A DNA stretch of 64,000 nucleotides from Thermobaculum terrenum ATCC BAA-798 (GTDB lineage: Bacteria; Chloroflexota; Chloroflexia; Thermobaculales; Thermobaculaceae). The stretch is from NCBI RefSeq assembly GCF_000025005.1, contig NC_013525.1, positions 1,065,501 through 1,129,500 on the forward strand, written 5' to 3'. Made by a program: the position numbers and the translations under genes. Below are positions 19,529 through 29,900 of the stretch, one piece after another. The notes beneath the pieces were generated by a model. It was not told the DNA's origin. It saw only the letters and a list, made by a program, of their open reading frames with translations, and did not search any database. Every line of letters starts with the position of its first letter. The stretch's first letter is position 1.

Positions 19529-20230
19529 GTGCGCATTGGCATAATAACCTTTCCAGGCTCCAATGGCGATTGGGATTGTTACTATGCACTTAGAGAGATA
19601 CCGGGATTTGAGCCTGTAATGATATGGCATAAAGAGCATGACCTTCATGGTGTGAGTGCCCTTATACTTCCCGGAGGATTTGCCCATGGTGATTACCTCC
19701 GCGCCGGAGCCATAGCTAGGTTCTCGCCGATAATGCACGAGGTAACTCGGTTTGCAAGCGAAGGAAGGCCTGTTATCGGTATATGTAATGGGTTTCAAAT
19801 ACTGACTGAGGCACATCTACTCCCTGGAGCACTGATAAGAAACAAGAATCTTCTCTTTAGATGCTCTCTAGTTCACGTACGTGTAAAGAGCAATAGATCT
19901 CCTTGGCTCTCCTCCTTACGGGAAGGAGAGGTTTTACGCCTGGCGATAGCCCATGGCCAGGGCAATTACTTTGCAGATCAAGACACTTTGAACTATCTGT
20001 TGGAAAACGACATGATAGCTCTGCAATACTGCGGCCCTAACGGTGAGGTAACACCCGAGTTTAACCACAATGGATCGGTTATGAATATTGCGGGCATCAC
20101 CAACGAGGCTGGCAATGTGCTGGGACTTATGCCGCATCCTGAGAGGTCCGCAGATCGATTGCTTGGGTCTGCAGATGGAAGACGTATCTTCATGTCGCTT
20201 GCGGTGGCCTTGAAAGAGGTGCTCGTATGA
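19529..20230 (+). CDS. purQ: Phosphoribosylformylglycinamidine synthase, glutaminase subunit PurQ
   Basis: A 233-residue class I glutamine amidotransferase that supplies ammonia to PurL. The start is GTG 19529, giving the family N-terminus [19 protein letters not shown] (19516-19523) lies ahead. The frame is open further upstream but that region belongs to purS. The nucleophile elbow GICNGFQ and the His/Glu of PHPER are present. It overlaps purL by four bases (ATGA). Confidence 0.97.
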   Translation: MRIGIITFPGSNGDWDCYYALREIPGFEPVMIWHKEHDLHGVSALILPGGFAHGDYLRAGAIARFSPIMHEVTRFASEGRPVIGICNGFQILTEAHLLPGALIRNKNLLFRCSLVHVRVKSNRSPWLSSLREGEVLRLAIAHGQGNYFADQDTLNYLLENDMIALQYCGPNGEVTPEFNHNGSVMNIAGITNEAGNVLGLMPHPERSADRLLGSADGRRIFMSLAVALKEVLV

Positions 20231-22437
20231 ATGCGGCAGAATTGCGTGAGGTTGCTCTTACCGAGGAAGAGTATCGCACTGCAGTCAAGTTGCTAGGGCG
20301 GGAGCCCAATCGCTTAGAACTTGGGATAATCGGTGCGATGTGGAGCGAGCACTGCGGATACAAGAACAGCCGTCCATTACTTAGGTACTTCCCCACAGAA
20401 GGCGAGAAAGTCGTACAGGGTCCTGGTGAAAATGCTGGAGCCGTAGCTATAGATGATAACTTGGCCGTAGTGTTCAAGGTGGAGTCTCACAACCATCCGA
20501 GCGCAATCGAACCTTACCAGGGTGCGGCTACGGGTGTAGGTGGCATAGTAAGAGATATATTCACCATGGGAGCCAGACCCATAGCTTTGTTGAACTCTCT
20601 GCGCTTTGGACCTCTTAGTGAACCAGAGAACCGAAGATTACTTGCAGGAGTGGTTAAAGGGATCGGAGATTACGGCAATAGCATAGGTATCCCCACAGTT
20701 GGAGGAGAGGTTTGGTTCCATCCTTCTTATAATGGGAACCCTCTAGTTAATGCCATGTGCATTGGTGTGGCAGACATAAATAAGATAGTCCGTGCCCAAG
20801 CTGGTAGCCCAGGAAACCTATTGTTGTTAGTAGGTGCTGATACAGGTAGGGATGGTATCCACGGTGCCACTTTTGCCTCGGTGGATGACCCACATGCTAG
20901 TCACAAAGGGGTAATTCAGGTAGGCAATCCCTTTATGGAGAAGCTTCTCATGGAAGCTTGTCTGGAGTTGCTAGACTCTCCATACGTGGTGGGTATGCAA
21001 GATCTTGGTGCTGCCGGCTTGACGAGCAGTTCTGTAGAGTGTGCTGGTCGTGCTGGTAGTGGTGTGGAGATAGACGTTTCTAAGGTCTCTCGTAGGGAGT
21101 CTGGTATGACCCCTTACGAGGTTATGTTGTCCGAAAGCCAGGAAAGGATGCTTATAGTAGTCCGTCCTGAAGGTCTGGAAGAAGTTAAACAGGTTTTCGA
21201 AAAATGGGATCTTCATTCTGATGTGGTTGGTCTAGTCACGTCTGATGGTATGCTCCGAGTGCGTGATGGAGATGAAATAGTAGGTGAGCTACCTATCAGG
21301 CTACTAACAGAAGATGTTCCTAAGTATGTGAGAGAAGCCACTCCATCTCCTGAGGTCATAAACAAAGCCTCAATCGATGTGGACTCTAAGTTTTCTGGTC
21401 AGGTGAACTTTGATCCCGAATCAGATCTAATACGGTTGCTTTCTTCCCCCAATATAGCCAGCAAGCACTGGATTTGGGAGCAATACGATCATACCATTGG
21501 CACTAGTACTGTGAGGGGCCCTGGATCGGCAGATGCTGCCGTTATGCGTGTTCGGCCTCATGGTCAAGGTGTGGCTATAACAATGGATTGTAACCCCAGG
21601 TACTGTTATCTGGATCCTTACTGTGGGGGTATGGCAGCTGTAATTGAGGCAGCCCGTAACCTTGCTTGTGTCGGGGCAGTACCAATAGGTATGACGAACT
21701 GCTTGAATTTCGGTAATCCTGAGAAGCCAGAAATCTATTGGCAATTGCGAGAGTGTATACTCGGTATGAGTGATGCTTGTAGGCGCTTGCAAATACCCGT
21801 AGTAAGCGGAAACGTTAGCTTATATAACGAGAGCAACGATAAAGCTATATATCCAACCCCAGTAGTAGGTTTAGTGGGGCTTATAGAATCAGCTTCGGGC
21901 TCTGTTTCGGCGGGTGCAAAGAGTGGGGATGCCATTTACCTTCTACATACATCTCAGCAAGTTACTTTAGGTGCTAGCGAATGGCTGGCAGTGGTTGCTA
22001 ATGAGGAGTCAGGTCATCCGCCAGTTTGCGATCTTGATAAGGAAATATCGCTCCACAGGCTACTTGTAGAGTCCATTCAAGATGGAGTTATTAGTGCTGC
22101 ACATGACGTATCAGATGGTGGACTGTTGGTAGCATTGGCAGAGATGGCCATCATAGGTGGTGCAGGTATTGATGCTAGCAATTGGAAGCCTCAGATTAAC
22201 CCCTTGTATCTATTTGGCGAGGGGCATGGCAGGGCTCTTGTCTCGGTTCCTACTAATAAGGAAGAAGAGCTAACCGAGTTGTGCGGTCAATATGGTGTGC
22301 AATTCGAGCGGATTGGCGTAGTAGGTGGTGATGCCTTGATTATTGGTGATGTCATCAAGCTTCCTGTAGGCGAACTCATCGATTTGTACGACCAGGCTAT
22401 TCCAAGCATGCTTGGGTGGGATAGTAAGGGGCATTAA
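20227..22437 (+). CDS. purL: Phosphoribosylformylglycinamidine synthase, large subunit PurL
   Basis: A 736-residue small-type PurL that makes FGAM from FGAR with ATP and ammonia. Motifs: [11 protein letters not shown] near residue 38, [12 protein letters not shown], the ATP-binding [24 protein letters not shown] and the duplicated AIRS-like half ending in SDGGL. As last gene of the pur operon it ends on TTAA, shared with the stop of the convergent response regulator gene. Confidence 0.98.
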   Translation: MNAAELREVALTEEEYRTAVKLLGREPNRLELGIIGAMWSEHCGYKNSRPLLRYFPTEGEKVVQGPGENAGAVAIDDNLAVVFKVESHNHPSAIEPYQGAATGVGGIVRDIFTMGARPIALLNSLRFGPLSEPENRRLLAGVVKGIGDYGNSIGIPTVGGEVWFHPSYNGNPLVNAMCIGVADINKIVRAQAGSPGNLLLLVGADTGRDGIHGATFASVDDPHASHKGVIQVGNPFMEKLLMEACLELLDSPYVVGMQDLGAAGLTSSSVECAGRAGSGVEIDVSKVSRRESGMTPYEVMLSESQERMLIVVRPEGLEEVKQVFEKWDLHSDVVGLVTSDGMLRVRDGDEIVGELPIRLLTEDVPKYVREATPSPEVINKASIDVDSKFSGQVNFDPESDLIRLLSSPNIASKHWIWEQYDHTIGTSTVRGPGSADAAVMRVRPHGQGVAITMDCNPRYCYLDPYCGGMAAVIEAARNLACVGAVPIGMTNCLNFGNPEKPEIYWQLRECILGMSDACRRLQIPVVSGNVSLYNESNDKAIYPTPVVGLVGLIESASGSVSAGAKSGDAIYLLHTSQQVTLGASEWLAVVANEESGHPPVCDLDKEISLHRLLVESIQDGVISAAHDVSDGGLLVALAEMAIIGGAGIDASNWKPQINPLYLFGEGHGRALVSVPTNKEEELTELCGQYGVQFERIGVVGGDALIIGDVIKLPVGELIDLYDQAIPSMLGWDSKGH

Positions 22438-23165
22438 TTCTGCCTCATGTTACGTAGCCTGTCTGGAGACAGAAATTTGTATCCACTACCCCTAATGGTT
22501 GCTATGTATTTGGGATCATTAGGATCGTCTCCTAGTTTTTTCCTAATCCTCCCAATGTAAACATCTATCTGGTTGCTGGATGTATCAGCAACGTATCCGG
22601 CAGCGTACATAGCTAGGTCATCTCTTGACACAACTCTATTAGGACTGGACATTAACCTTTGTAGTATGCGCATCTCCATTGGAGTCAGGGTAACCTTCTC
22701 CCCGGAGGGCAGCTTAGCTGTCAAGTCTGGTATGTTAAGCTCGATGCCGTTTTCCACTATTAGCATATCCATGGTCGCCGCCAATTGACGGTTGGCTCGC
22801 CTGAGAACAGACTTAACTCTGGCTACCAGCTCTGCAGGCTCGAATGGCTTTACCACGTAATCATCAGCCCCAGATTCAAGCCCAGTAAGCTTATCCTGCA
22901 TTTCAGCACGAGCGGTGAGCATGATTACAGGCATCTCGGGATATTGCTTCTTTATGTGTTTGAGCAGGGTGAATCCATCCATCCTGGGTAGTTGAACGTC
23001 CAGAAGTATAAGGTCAGGCGTCCTTTGTTCTAGTGCTCTCAATGCCTGACTCGGATCGGCAGCAATTTCAACCTCGTGACCTTCATTTTCCAACAGGAAA
23101 TCTATCAGTTTTCCTGTTAGAGGATCATCATCGACAGCTAATATTAGTGCCTTGCGTGGTTGCAT
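22434..23165 (-). CDS. OmpR/PhoB-family response regulator (orphan)
   Basis: A 243-residue regulator. The start is set at ATG 23165, behind a GAGGGA site; an ATG 39 bases further upstream lacks one. The receiver domain (about 5-120) has the acidic DDD cluster, phosphorylatable Asp (LILLDVQ) and Lys (VVKPFEP). The C-terminal winged helix (about 150-240) has [11 protein letters not shown], the recognition helix region [15 protein letters not shown] and GSGYKF. No histidine kinase is adjacent; kinases at 35618 and 39266 are candidates. It lies just downstream of the Tad pilus operon on the same strand, separated by a hairpin, so a link to pilus control is only positional. Confidence 0.95.
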   Translation of the reverse strand: MQPRKALILAVDDDPLTGKLIDFLLENEGHEVEIAADPSQALRALEQRTPDLILLDVQLPRMDGFTLLKHIKKQYPEMPVIMLTARAEMQDKLTGLESGADDYVVKPFEPAELVARVKSVLRRANRQLAATMDMLIVENGIELNIPDLTAKLPSGEKVTLTPMEMRILQRLMSSPNRVVSRDDLAMYAAGYVADTSSNQIDVYIGRIRKKLGDDPNDPKYIATIRGSGYKFLSPDRLRNMRQN

Positions 23166-23290
23166 TTTGTATCCCTCGCACTCTTGTACAGGCTTTATAG
23201 GCATCCACGCATACAGTATAAGACATTATTAGTTATATTTATCATCTGTTACTATTAGTTGTTAGTCTTAGTGAGGAATAAAGGCAAGAA

Positions 23291-23321
23291 GGGCAGGAGG
23301 TTCGAACATGACCTCTTGCCC
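23291..23321 (-). terminator. Probable terminator of the Tad pilus operon
   Basis: An 11-bp stem (GGGCAGGAGGT with ACCTCTTGCCC, one G-U pair) with a nine-base loop, 25 bases past the stop of the vWA-TadC gene. The minus-strand sequence after it is only moderately T-rich (TTCTTGCCTTTATT). Confidence 0.6.
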
Positions 23322-23345
23322 ATTAGATGTCATGTGGAGTTATTT

Positions 23346-25277
23346 CTACTTACCGATGTTACCCAGTGCATTCAAGATGGTTGGGATAGCAGGTCCAAGA
23401 AGTACTACGAATACAGCCGGGAATATGAATAGCACCATAGGTATGATTATCTTGATCACTGCCTTGTGTCCCAACTCCTCAGCCCTTTGCCTTCTTCGAA
23501 GTCGCATCTGTTCTGATTGTATAGACAAGGTTCTACCTATACTAGCTCCTATCTCATCTGCCTGGACGATGGAGCTTACGAGTAACTTCATCTCGTCAAG
23601 CTGTACTCTTTCGGCCATGGATCTAAGGGCATCCCTACGGCTCTTGCCAAGCTTCATCTCGCTGAGAACCAATGCAAATTCCCTAGCTATATCGTTGTCC
23701 CATTTCTGAACGATCTCCAACATAGCAGCATCGAAGCCCAGTCCAGCCTCCACACTTATGGTGAGAAGGTCGAGGGCGTCCGGCATCTGAAGTAAAATCC
23801 TTCGCCTGCGTTGTGTGATTTCCCGAGAGAGCCAGAATAGGGGCAAATATACTCCCGCAGCTAGTAGTACCAGCCCCAATATTAGGTTGTGAGTTAGTAA
23901 CAGTCCTAGTACTAAGCCAGTTAGTCCCAGCAAAACCTGTATTGTAATGAAATGTGCTAGGCGAATACCATGGGGATAGGCGGCAGCTATCAGTTTGTCT
24001 ACAATGAACCTTTGCCACTTACCAGGAATCCATCTAACTACCGTTACCGAGACTAAAGGCACCAGTGGTTTGATCAGGTCTACTATGGAAGTCTTCTTTT
24101 TCGTGACTGAGACTTCTGGGGGTGTATCTTGATGTTCTTCATGCAGCAATTTCTTAAGTCTTCTCTGTATAGGACTTGGCCTTTGAGCTAAAACCAACCC
24201 ATAGACTAGAAATAGGACGCCACTTGCAGCAATTATCCCTAGTGTGGGTAAGCTCACTGGTGGAGGTGGTACCTCACCTGCTGGCTTGCCTGGGTTTATC
24301 ACTGGCAGATTGCCTACCCTGATTGGTTGTGTGCTGCTAGCTTCACTTGTCCTGCTAGCATAGCTGTAAGAGAAGCTATATATCGGAGAAGAAGGTGAGG
24401 ATTTAAGATAGATATCTACTTTTACCTTCTCGCCTTCCTTTGATATGGTTGAGGATGTGTATGATAGCCTATATTCCTGATGAAGTTTCTGAGATATATC
24501 GGCAAATACTCTTCTGAGTTGGGCGTTAGTTGGAGCTGAGAAGTATTCCCCCCCAGTCTCATTTGCTATTTTCTGTAATCCTTGTGTATCTACCTTTTTG
24601 CCGAATCCGACCGTGAACACAGATGCCCCTACTTCCTGGGCCTTGGCTACGGCTTCCTCTAAAGTAGTGTTTCTTGAAGTATTGAAGCCATCGGTCATCA
24701 ACACGATTGCCTTAGTGTTCTGCCCCTTAGCTACCTCCTGAGCTGCCAGTGATAGTCCTTGATATAGGGCAGTGCCCACACTTCGGCTGAGTTTCTGAAT
24801 AGATTCTTGTACTCTTGCATGATCCTGGGCCAAAGGCTCGATGACCCTTGCCGTCTTATCAAAGGTTATCAAGCCTACCTTGTCCTCTGGCGATAGTCCA
24901 TTGATTAAGCCGTAAGCTGCATCTTGGGCAGCTGTGAATGCGTCGTCATTCATACTTGCACTTGTGTCTAGAGCCAGTACTACATCTATAGGATCAGGGT
25001 TCTGGTAGAAGGGATAGACAGCTATATCGGATTGTTCTTTCCCGTTCTCTTTTACGATAAAGTCATCTGCACTTAGGTCGGTTACTGGTAGACCCTTGGA
25101 GTTGTTCGCAGAGAGCGTCATGACGATTTTGGGTTGTGATGTAGTTGAGACCTCTCTGATGCTTACTCTAACTGTATTTCCAGAATTTGCAGCTAGAGCC
25201 TCAGTGAAGTATGAGTAAAAAGTAAGGATCACTAAGATCAGGCTAATTGTTGCAGGTATACGTGCTTTCATAATCAT
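23346..25277 (-). CDS. von Willebrand factor A domain fused to a TadC-like (T2SSF) pilus platform protein
   Basis: A 643-residue, apparently natural fusion in one uninterrupted frame. Residues 1-29 look like a signal peptide. A beta-rich segment (30-95) precedes a vWA domain (about 97-275) with an intact MIDAS: D104-T-S-A-S plus a MTDGFN-type strand. After a Pro-rich linker comes a membrane helix (about 348-366), a basic cytoplasmic region, and a TadC-type T2SS-F domain (about 440-640) with helices and the motif M-P-D-A-L-D-L-L-T-I-S-V-E-A-G-L-G-F-D-A. TadC normally is an inner-membrane platform partner of TadB. The vWA part would lie outside the membrane, so it may bind the pilus or a surface ligand. 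The start shares one base with the stop of tadB. Confidence 0.88.
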   Translation of the reverse strand: MIMKARIPATISLILVILTFYSYFTEALAANSGNTVRVSIREVSTTSQPKIVMTLSANNSKGLPVTDLSADDFIVKENGKEQSDIAVYPFYQNPDPIDVVLALDTSASMNDDAFTAAQDAAYGLINGLSPEDKVGLITFDKTARVIEPLAQDHARVQESIQKLSRSVGTALYQGLSLAAQEVAKGQNTKAIVLMTDGFNTSRNTTLEEAVAKAQEVGASVFTVGFGKKVDTQGLQKIANETGGEYFSAPTNAQLRRVFADISQKLHQEYRLSYTSSTISKEGEKVKVDIYLKSSPSSPIYSFSYSYASRTSEASSTQPIRVGNLPVINPGKPAGEVPPPPVSLPTLGIIAASGVLFLVYGLVLAQRPSPIQRRLKKLLHEEHQDTPPEVSVTKKKTSIVDLIKPLVPLVSVTVVRWIPGKWQRFIVDKLIAAAYPHGIRLAHFITIQVLLGLTGLVLGLLLTHNLILGLVLLAAGVYLPLFWLSREITQRRRRILLQMPDALDLLTISVEAGLGFDAAMLEIVQKWDNDIAREFALVLSEMKLGKSRRDALRSMAERVQLDEMKLLVSSIVQADEIGASIGRTLSIQSEQMRLRRRQRAEELGHKAVIKIIIPMVLFIFPAVFVVLLGPAIPTILNALGNIGK

Positions 25278-26287
25278 CAGACCTTTATAGCTATTATCCG
25301 CCTCATCATGTAATAGCCCATCATAATGCCAGCTAGGGCAACTGCCAGCATTATTCTTCCCATGTTCGTAGTAAACAATGGCATTATGTAGCTCCTGTTC
25401 AGAAGGAATATGACTGCGGTCAACAGAAATGGTATTGCTGTGACTATATAGGCAGAAATCCTACCTTGCGCGGTTAGGACTTTTATCTCTCCCTTGATCC
25501 TCAGCCTTTCCCTGATCGTAGTTGAGATCGACTTCAGAACGTGAGCCAAACTACCGCCTACTCTATATTGAATATTTATTGCTGTTATCATCATGTCCAA
25601 ATCTTCACTGGGGCACCTTTCCAGCATTCTTCTGAGAGCTTCCTCCTGGCTAAGTCCCAACTCCTGATCACGCACTACCTTTATGAGCTCATCAGATATA
25701 GGGTTAGACATCTCTCTGGCCGCCAGCATCATTGCTTGTGCAAGGCTAGAGCCCGCCTCTAGAGCTCCAGCCAAGACATCTATAGCGCCTGGAAGTTGCC
25801 TCTCCAGGGCGCTTAATCTTCTCTTTCGGCGCAGAGCCAGGTAAGCTCTGGGCAGTTGGTAGCCAGCTATCAACCCGAAAATCGCTGCTATGGTCCTAAA
25901 CAGGGGATAGTTACCTGGAATAAGCAGCATTACTAGGAAGGAGCATAGCAGCGCACCAGCCAGACGGACCAATATGAACTTATCGGCTGCTATGCCCAGC
26001 CCCGCTGTTAGTAACTCTCTTCGGAATTTGGGGGTGATTATGAGATCCTTTAGTTTCTCTCTAATTCTCCAGCTGAGTAGCGCTTTTTGCGGTAAGATCT
26101 CGGGTGAAGTGTCTTGAGACGAACTAGTAGCTTCAAGATGCCTGCCTATTAGCTGATGTAATCTCTCCTGCCATCTCCTATGCTTTATGTATAGAGTTAA
26201 TCCTAGGAAAATCAAGAAAATTCCTAGGGCTACAGTTACGCCGGCTAAGTTTTCTGGCTGAGTGAAGATAATATCCAGGTTGGCCAC
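25277..26287 (-). CDS. tadB: Tad pilus platform protein TadB (T2SSF family)
   Basis: The start is set at GTG 26287, seven bases after AAGGGAG and 13 bases past the tadA stop; the frame continues upstream into tadA. The 336-residue product has an N-terminal membrane helix (about 15-32), a cytoplasmic region, a helix pair near 105-150, the T2SS-F motif G-A-I-D-V-L-A-G-A-L-E-A-G-S-S-L-A-Q-A, and two C-terminal helices. TadB and TadC together form the inner-membrane platform moved by TadA. Operon position is as expected. Confidence 0.93.
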   Translation of the reverse strand: MANLDIIFTQPENLAGVTVALGIFLIFLGLTLYIKHRRWQERLHQLIGRHLEATSSSQDTSPEILPQKALLSWRIREKLKDLIITPKFRRELLTAGLGIAADKFILVRLAGALLCSFLVMLLIPGNYPLFRTIAAIFGLIAGYQLPRAYLALRRKRRLSALERQLPGAIDVLAGALEAGSSLAQAMMLAAREMSNPISDELIKVVRDQELGLSQEEALRRMLERCPSEDLDMMITAINIQYRVGGSLAHVLKSISTTIRERLRIKGEIKVLTAQGRISAYIVTAIPFLLTAVIFLLNRSYIMPLFTTNMGRIMLAVALAGIMMGYYMMRRIIAIKV

Positions 26288-26300
26288 TTCTTGCTCCCTT

Positions 26301-27719
26301 TTACGATGCCTGGAATATGGATGGTGGTACGTGAATATTGTGAGCTGCGAGTTTCTCAAGGCACTTTGGCCTGGTGCCCTTTGCGACTAGCTCTCCAACA
26401 ACTTGCCTACCAACCATACCATACTGTCTAAACTCGAATATATCCTGCAGGACTATGGTATCCCCCTCCATGCCTTGCACCTCGCTGATCTTGACTACCT
26501 TGCGGGAACCATCTTGTAGTCTTTCCTGGTGCACTATGATATCGATGGCCGAAGCTATTTGCTCACGGATGGCTCTAAGCGGCAGATCCATGCCTGACAT
26601 CAACACCATGGTTTCCAATCGCGCAAGTGTATCCCTAGGAGAGTTGGAGTGTAGCGTCGTTAGAGAACCATCATGCCCTGTGTTCATCGCTTGGAGCATG
26701 TCCAAGGCCTCACCGCTTCTTACCTCACCAACTATGATTCGGTCGGGACGCATACGAAGTGAGTTGACCACTAGGTCTCTGATCGTAATCTCTCCCTTGC
26801 CCTCAGCATTTGGAGGTCTCTTCTCCAATCTGACAACATGTCTCTGTCTTAGCTGTAGCTCTGCTGCGTCCTCTATGGTTATTATTCTTTCGTTATCGGG
26901 AATAAATGACGAAAGCACGTTCAATAAGGTTGTCTTTCCTGAGCCTGTGCCACCAGAGACTACCATGTTTAGCCTGCCTTTAACACAGGCTTTGAGAAAC
27001 TCAACCACGGGCGGTGTAAGGGTGCCAAATTGAAGCAGATCGTTTACGGTAAGGGGATCAGCTGAGAACTTTCTAATGGTTAATACTGGTCCCACTAGCG
27101 ATAGGGGAGGTATGATTGCGTTCACGCGGGACCCGTCTGGTAGTCTTGCATCTACCATAGGGGAGTTTTCATCACATCTTCTACCGAGAGGGGCTATTAT
27201 ACGCTCTATGATCCTACGTACATGCTCTTCGTTATCGAATTTGACATTGGTTTCTTCAAGTCGGCCATTCCTCTCGACCCAGACATGATCTGGGCCGTTT
27301 ACCATGATCTCTGTAATAGTCTCGTCCTGTAGTAAAGGCTCTAAAGGCCCGAAGGCGAGTATCTCGGCCGATATAGCTTCAAAGAGTCTTACCCTATCAG
27401 GCCTTGGGAGTTGAATATTCTCCTCAGCTAGTATCTCGTTGAACATGCCTTCTAGAGTGCGCCGAATTGTGGTTATGTTTTCGGCATCGATATTGCCTCC
27501 GAGATCCACCTCCTCAAGTAATCTTCTTTGCACGAGAGACTTGATCTGATGCCAATTGACTCTCTGGGACGCACTCTCTGTAATAGGCGGTGTTACGATG
27601 GTCTGAATAGGAGAGCTGTCGCTTGTGCTCGTGGTCTTTCCGTCGGGGGGTGTGTACCCGTTGTTATTGGGTTCTTGATTGTTATTTCTGTTGAGTCGAT
27701 CTGATATCGAAAAGGGCAT
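26301..27719 (-). CDS. tadA: Tad/Flp pilus assembly ATPase TadA (CpaF)
   Basis: A 472-residue secretion ATPase of the PilT/VirB11 superfamily that drives pilus extension and possibly retraction. An N-terminal variable, Asn/Ser/Pro-rich linker (1-60) precedes the CpaF N-domain and the RecA fold: SGGTGSGKTTL Walker A (about 255-265), an Asp-box/Walker B IITIEDAAELQL, the LEKRPPN arginine region, and TLHSNS. GGAGG lies ahead of the ATG. Confidence 0.96.
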   Translation of the reverse strand: MPFSISDRLNRNNNQEPNNNGYTPPDGKTTSTSDSSPIQTIVTPPITESASQRVNWHQIKSLVQRRLLEEVDLGGNIDAENITTIRRTLEGMFNEILAEENIQLPRPDRVRLFEAISAEILAFGPLEPLLQDETITEIMVNGPDHVWVERNGRLEETNVKFDNEEHVRRIIERIIAPLGRRCDENSPMVDARLPDGSRVNAIIPPLSLVGPVLTIRKFSADPLTVNDLLQFGTLTPPVVEFLKACVKGRLNMVVSGGTGSGKTTLLNVLSSFIPDNERIITIEDAAELQLRQRHVVRLEKRPPNAEGKGEITIRDLVVNSLRMRPDRIIVGEVRSGEALDMLQAMNTGHDGSLTTLHSNSPRDTLARLETMVLMSGMDLPLRAIREQIASAIDIIVHQERLQDGSRKVVKISEVQGMEGDTIVLQDIFEFRQYGMVGRQVVGELVAKGTRPKCLEKLAAHNIHVPPSIFQAS

Positions 27720-27739
27720 ACTCTAGCCTCCTATACGAT

Positions 27740-29002
27740 CTAGGTGTTTTGCGCAACTGCTGGATTGGGTTTTTCCTGCTTTCTGCCAATGCGTATCCAG
27801 CTAATTATCTTGGCTGTTCTCTTACGTCTGGACTCGAGTTCGCCCTCACTAAGCTTTGTAGACAGCGTAATAAAGGCTTTAGCCATGGAAGACTTTCCCT
27901 TCTCCATGGTCACCGGCACACCTGTATTAGTTGCTGATATCATCTTCTTGCCACCCGATGGGATAGTAGCCCCTATCTCGTACTTTATATGCTTCTTGAT
28001 ATCATCCAGGTTGACTGCACCTTTACTTCCAGCCCTGTTGATAAGTAGGAATATCTTCTCCTGCGGATATCCTAGACGTGAGGTTAGCTGAAGGAAGCGG
28101 GCAGTATTACGCAGTGCCGCTACTTCAGGAGTACTGACCACGACTATTTGATCGCAGGTGTCAAGCGCTGCCATCGAGACTGCATCTAAGATGTGTGGAG
28201 TATCTATGAGTACATAATCTGCTGCCTTGCGTAGGACACCGATTATCCTAAGAAACTGTTCTTCTGTTATCAGCTCAGATCTCTCGATCTGAGCTGGAGC
28301 TAGAAGTACTTTCACTCCACTGCTATGTGTTGCCATAATCTCTGATAGAAGGTCCTCGTCTAGTTCCTTCATGTGAGGTGTTAGATCAGCTATGTTCGTT
28401 GGGTGATCCAGATCGAGTAAGACACCAACATCCGCTGACTGAAGGGCTGCATCCACAATTACGACTCTCTTCTTGGTGAGCTGTGCAAGCGAGATAGCTG
28501 TATTCACTACCATTGTGGTGGTGCCTGAACCACCTTTTGCGCTATGAAAGGTTAGAACTCTAGCTAACCTGGGCTGGTCTCCCGTGGCTTGAGCTACGAT
28601 CTGGGTTCTTCTGCGTCTCTCTCTCGCTACTAGCCTTCTGATAGAACCTACTAACTCATTACGGTCATCGAGGCTGTAGAGGCATAATTGCGCTCCAGCT
28701 AATATGCACTCTCTGGCCAGATCCGGTTCTTCGCTACTGAACAATACTATGATTGGGATCTCTGGGACTGAGGAATCGAGGGACTCAACTATAGATGACA
28801 CTCCTGGAGTATCACCTGCCAGCAGGACTATATCAGGTTTGTGTTTCTTGGCGGCCCTTACTCCTTCGCCAAAACTGGTGTGTGAGTTAATAATCTCTAT
28901 ACCTGGTTCAGAGGCCAACATTTGCTTTATAGCCTCTGCATAAATTACAGAGTCATCCAAAACTAAGCATTTGAGTGACATCAAAGAAGTTTGCTCTGGC
29001 AT
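27740..29002 (-). CDS. tadZ: CpaE/TadZ-like protein: degenerate receiver plus ParA-like ATPase
   Basis: A 420-residue protein. Residues 8-125 have a receiver fold (C-L-V-L-D-D-S) but the phosphoacceptor site reads VLLAGDTPG, with Ala where Asp should be. Residues about 150-390 form a MinD/ParA-type ATPase with a deviant Walker A (S-A-K-G-G-S-G-T-T-T), V-I-V-D-A-A and VLIDTP. CpaE/TadZ places the Tad machine at a cell site, often a pole. The atypical receiver is normal for the family, since many TadZ proteins lack the Asp. Confidence 0.92.
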   Translation of the reverse strand: MPEQTSLMSLKCLVLDDSVIYAEAIKQMLASEPGIEIINSHTSFGEGVRAAKKHKPDIVLLAGDTPGVSSIVESLDSSVPEIPIIVLFSSEEPDLARECILAGAQLCLYSLDDRNELVGSIRRLVARERRRRTQIVAQATGDQPRLARVLTFHSAKGGSGTTTMVVNTAISLAQLTKKRVVIVDAALQSADVGVLLDLDHPTNIADLTPHMKELDEDLLSEIMATHSSGVKVLLAPAQIERSELITEEQFLRIIGVLRKAADYVLIDTPHILDAVSMAALDTCDQIVVVSTPEVAALRNTARFLQLTSRLGYPQEKIFLLINRAGSKGAVNLDDIKKHIKYEIGATIPSGGKKMISATNTGVPVTMEKGKSSMAKAFITLSTKLSEGELESRRKRTAKIISWIRIGRKQEKPNPAVAQNT

Positions 29003-29028
29003 CTCTTTATACCTCTAATCCTCGCTTT

Positions 29029-29805
29029 TTACTTCACAGGCTCTGGCTTGCGGAACTTATACTTCACGATCACGGAATCCTCGGTCTCACCATCCGTCTC
29101 ATGCTGCTTATGGTCATCGGAAGATCCGCGTAGTGCTAGATCTATCACTGCTTTATCGCTATCCTTGGCAAGCTTGAGTGTCACTGCCTGTTGGGGATCA
29201 ACTAACAGCACTACGGCCGGAGATTTGGCATTACCTCCGTCGCTACCTGCACCAGTACCAAGCACATCTAGTACTTCAAGGTCTTGCAGCGTGGTTTGAG
29301 TTGTAGCTCTTTCCTCATCGGATGTCTGTCCATCTGGCCCTATAGATGTCATCTTGACGAAGAAGGTGACCAATACATCTACCCTGTCCCCGGGCTGAAT
29401 CTGCCCGTTTCCGCTGAGCAGATCGGATGCAGGTAGTGCGAACGCTACTTTACCCTTAGGTATGCTTAGGGCAAGTTTGCCTACCTGCTTAGTATCTGAT
29501 AATAGAGGGCGAGTTATTATCTGCCCCTTGACGATATTCGTAGCACTATAGCGGTTCACAGCATCATTTATGCTACTTACAGCCTCGCTCGGAGCAAAGT
29601 CGGCTGGAAATGGCTTTGTTTCCAGCATCGATGCTGTTATAGGGCTTCCCTGAGCTATATCCTGAGCTGCTACTACTACTTGTACCTGTTTTATTACAGG
29701 CTTGGCTTCTCTAGCTGCCCTAGTGACGTTGATTACTGTAAGTCCGGCAAAGGCTGCCAGAGCTAGCCCAACTATCATCAGTAAAATTCCAATTCTCTTA
29801 CGCAT
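29029..29805 (-). CDS. cpaB: Flp pilus assembly protein CpaB/RcpC (SAF domain)
   Basis: A 258-residue protein with one N-terminal membrane anchor (about 4-27) and a SAF domain (VVVAAQDIAQGSPITASML, 45-65), followed by a CpaB C-domain (PGDRVDVLVTF). In Gram-negative Tad systems CpaB helps the outer-membrane secretin; no secretin gene is seen here, so its role in this organism is probably in the envelope outside the membrane. GGAGG precedes the ATG. The operon order is TadG, CpaB, CpaE, TadA. Confidence 0.9.
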   Translation of the reverse strand: MRKRIGILLMIVGLALAAFAGLTVINVTRAAREAKPVIKQVQVVVAAQDIAQGSPITASMLETKPFPADFAPSEAVSSINDAVNRYSATNIVKGQIITRPLLSDTKQVGKLALSIPKGKVAFALPASDLLSGNGQIQPGDRVDVLVTFFVKMTSIGPDGQTSDEERATTQTTLQDLEVLDVLGTGAGSDGGNAKSPAVVLLVDPQQAVTLKLAKDSDKAVIDLALRGSSDDHKQHETDGETEDSVIVKYKFRKPEPVK

Positions 29806-29900
29806 AGGTACCTCCTAATTACAGGATAGCCCTGCAGCTTAAATAATCCCTGACTAGCTAGTTGCTCCTTCCTAACTTTTCTTTCAGATTAGGCTAGCTA

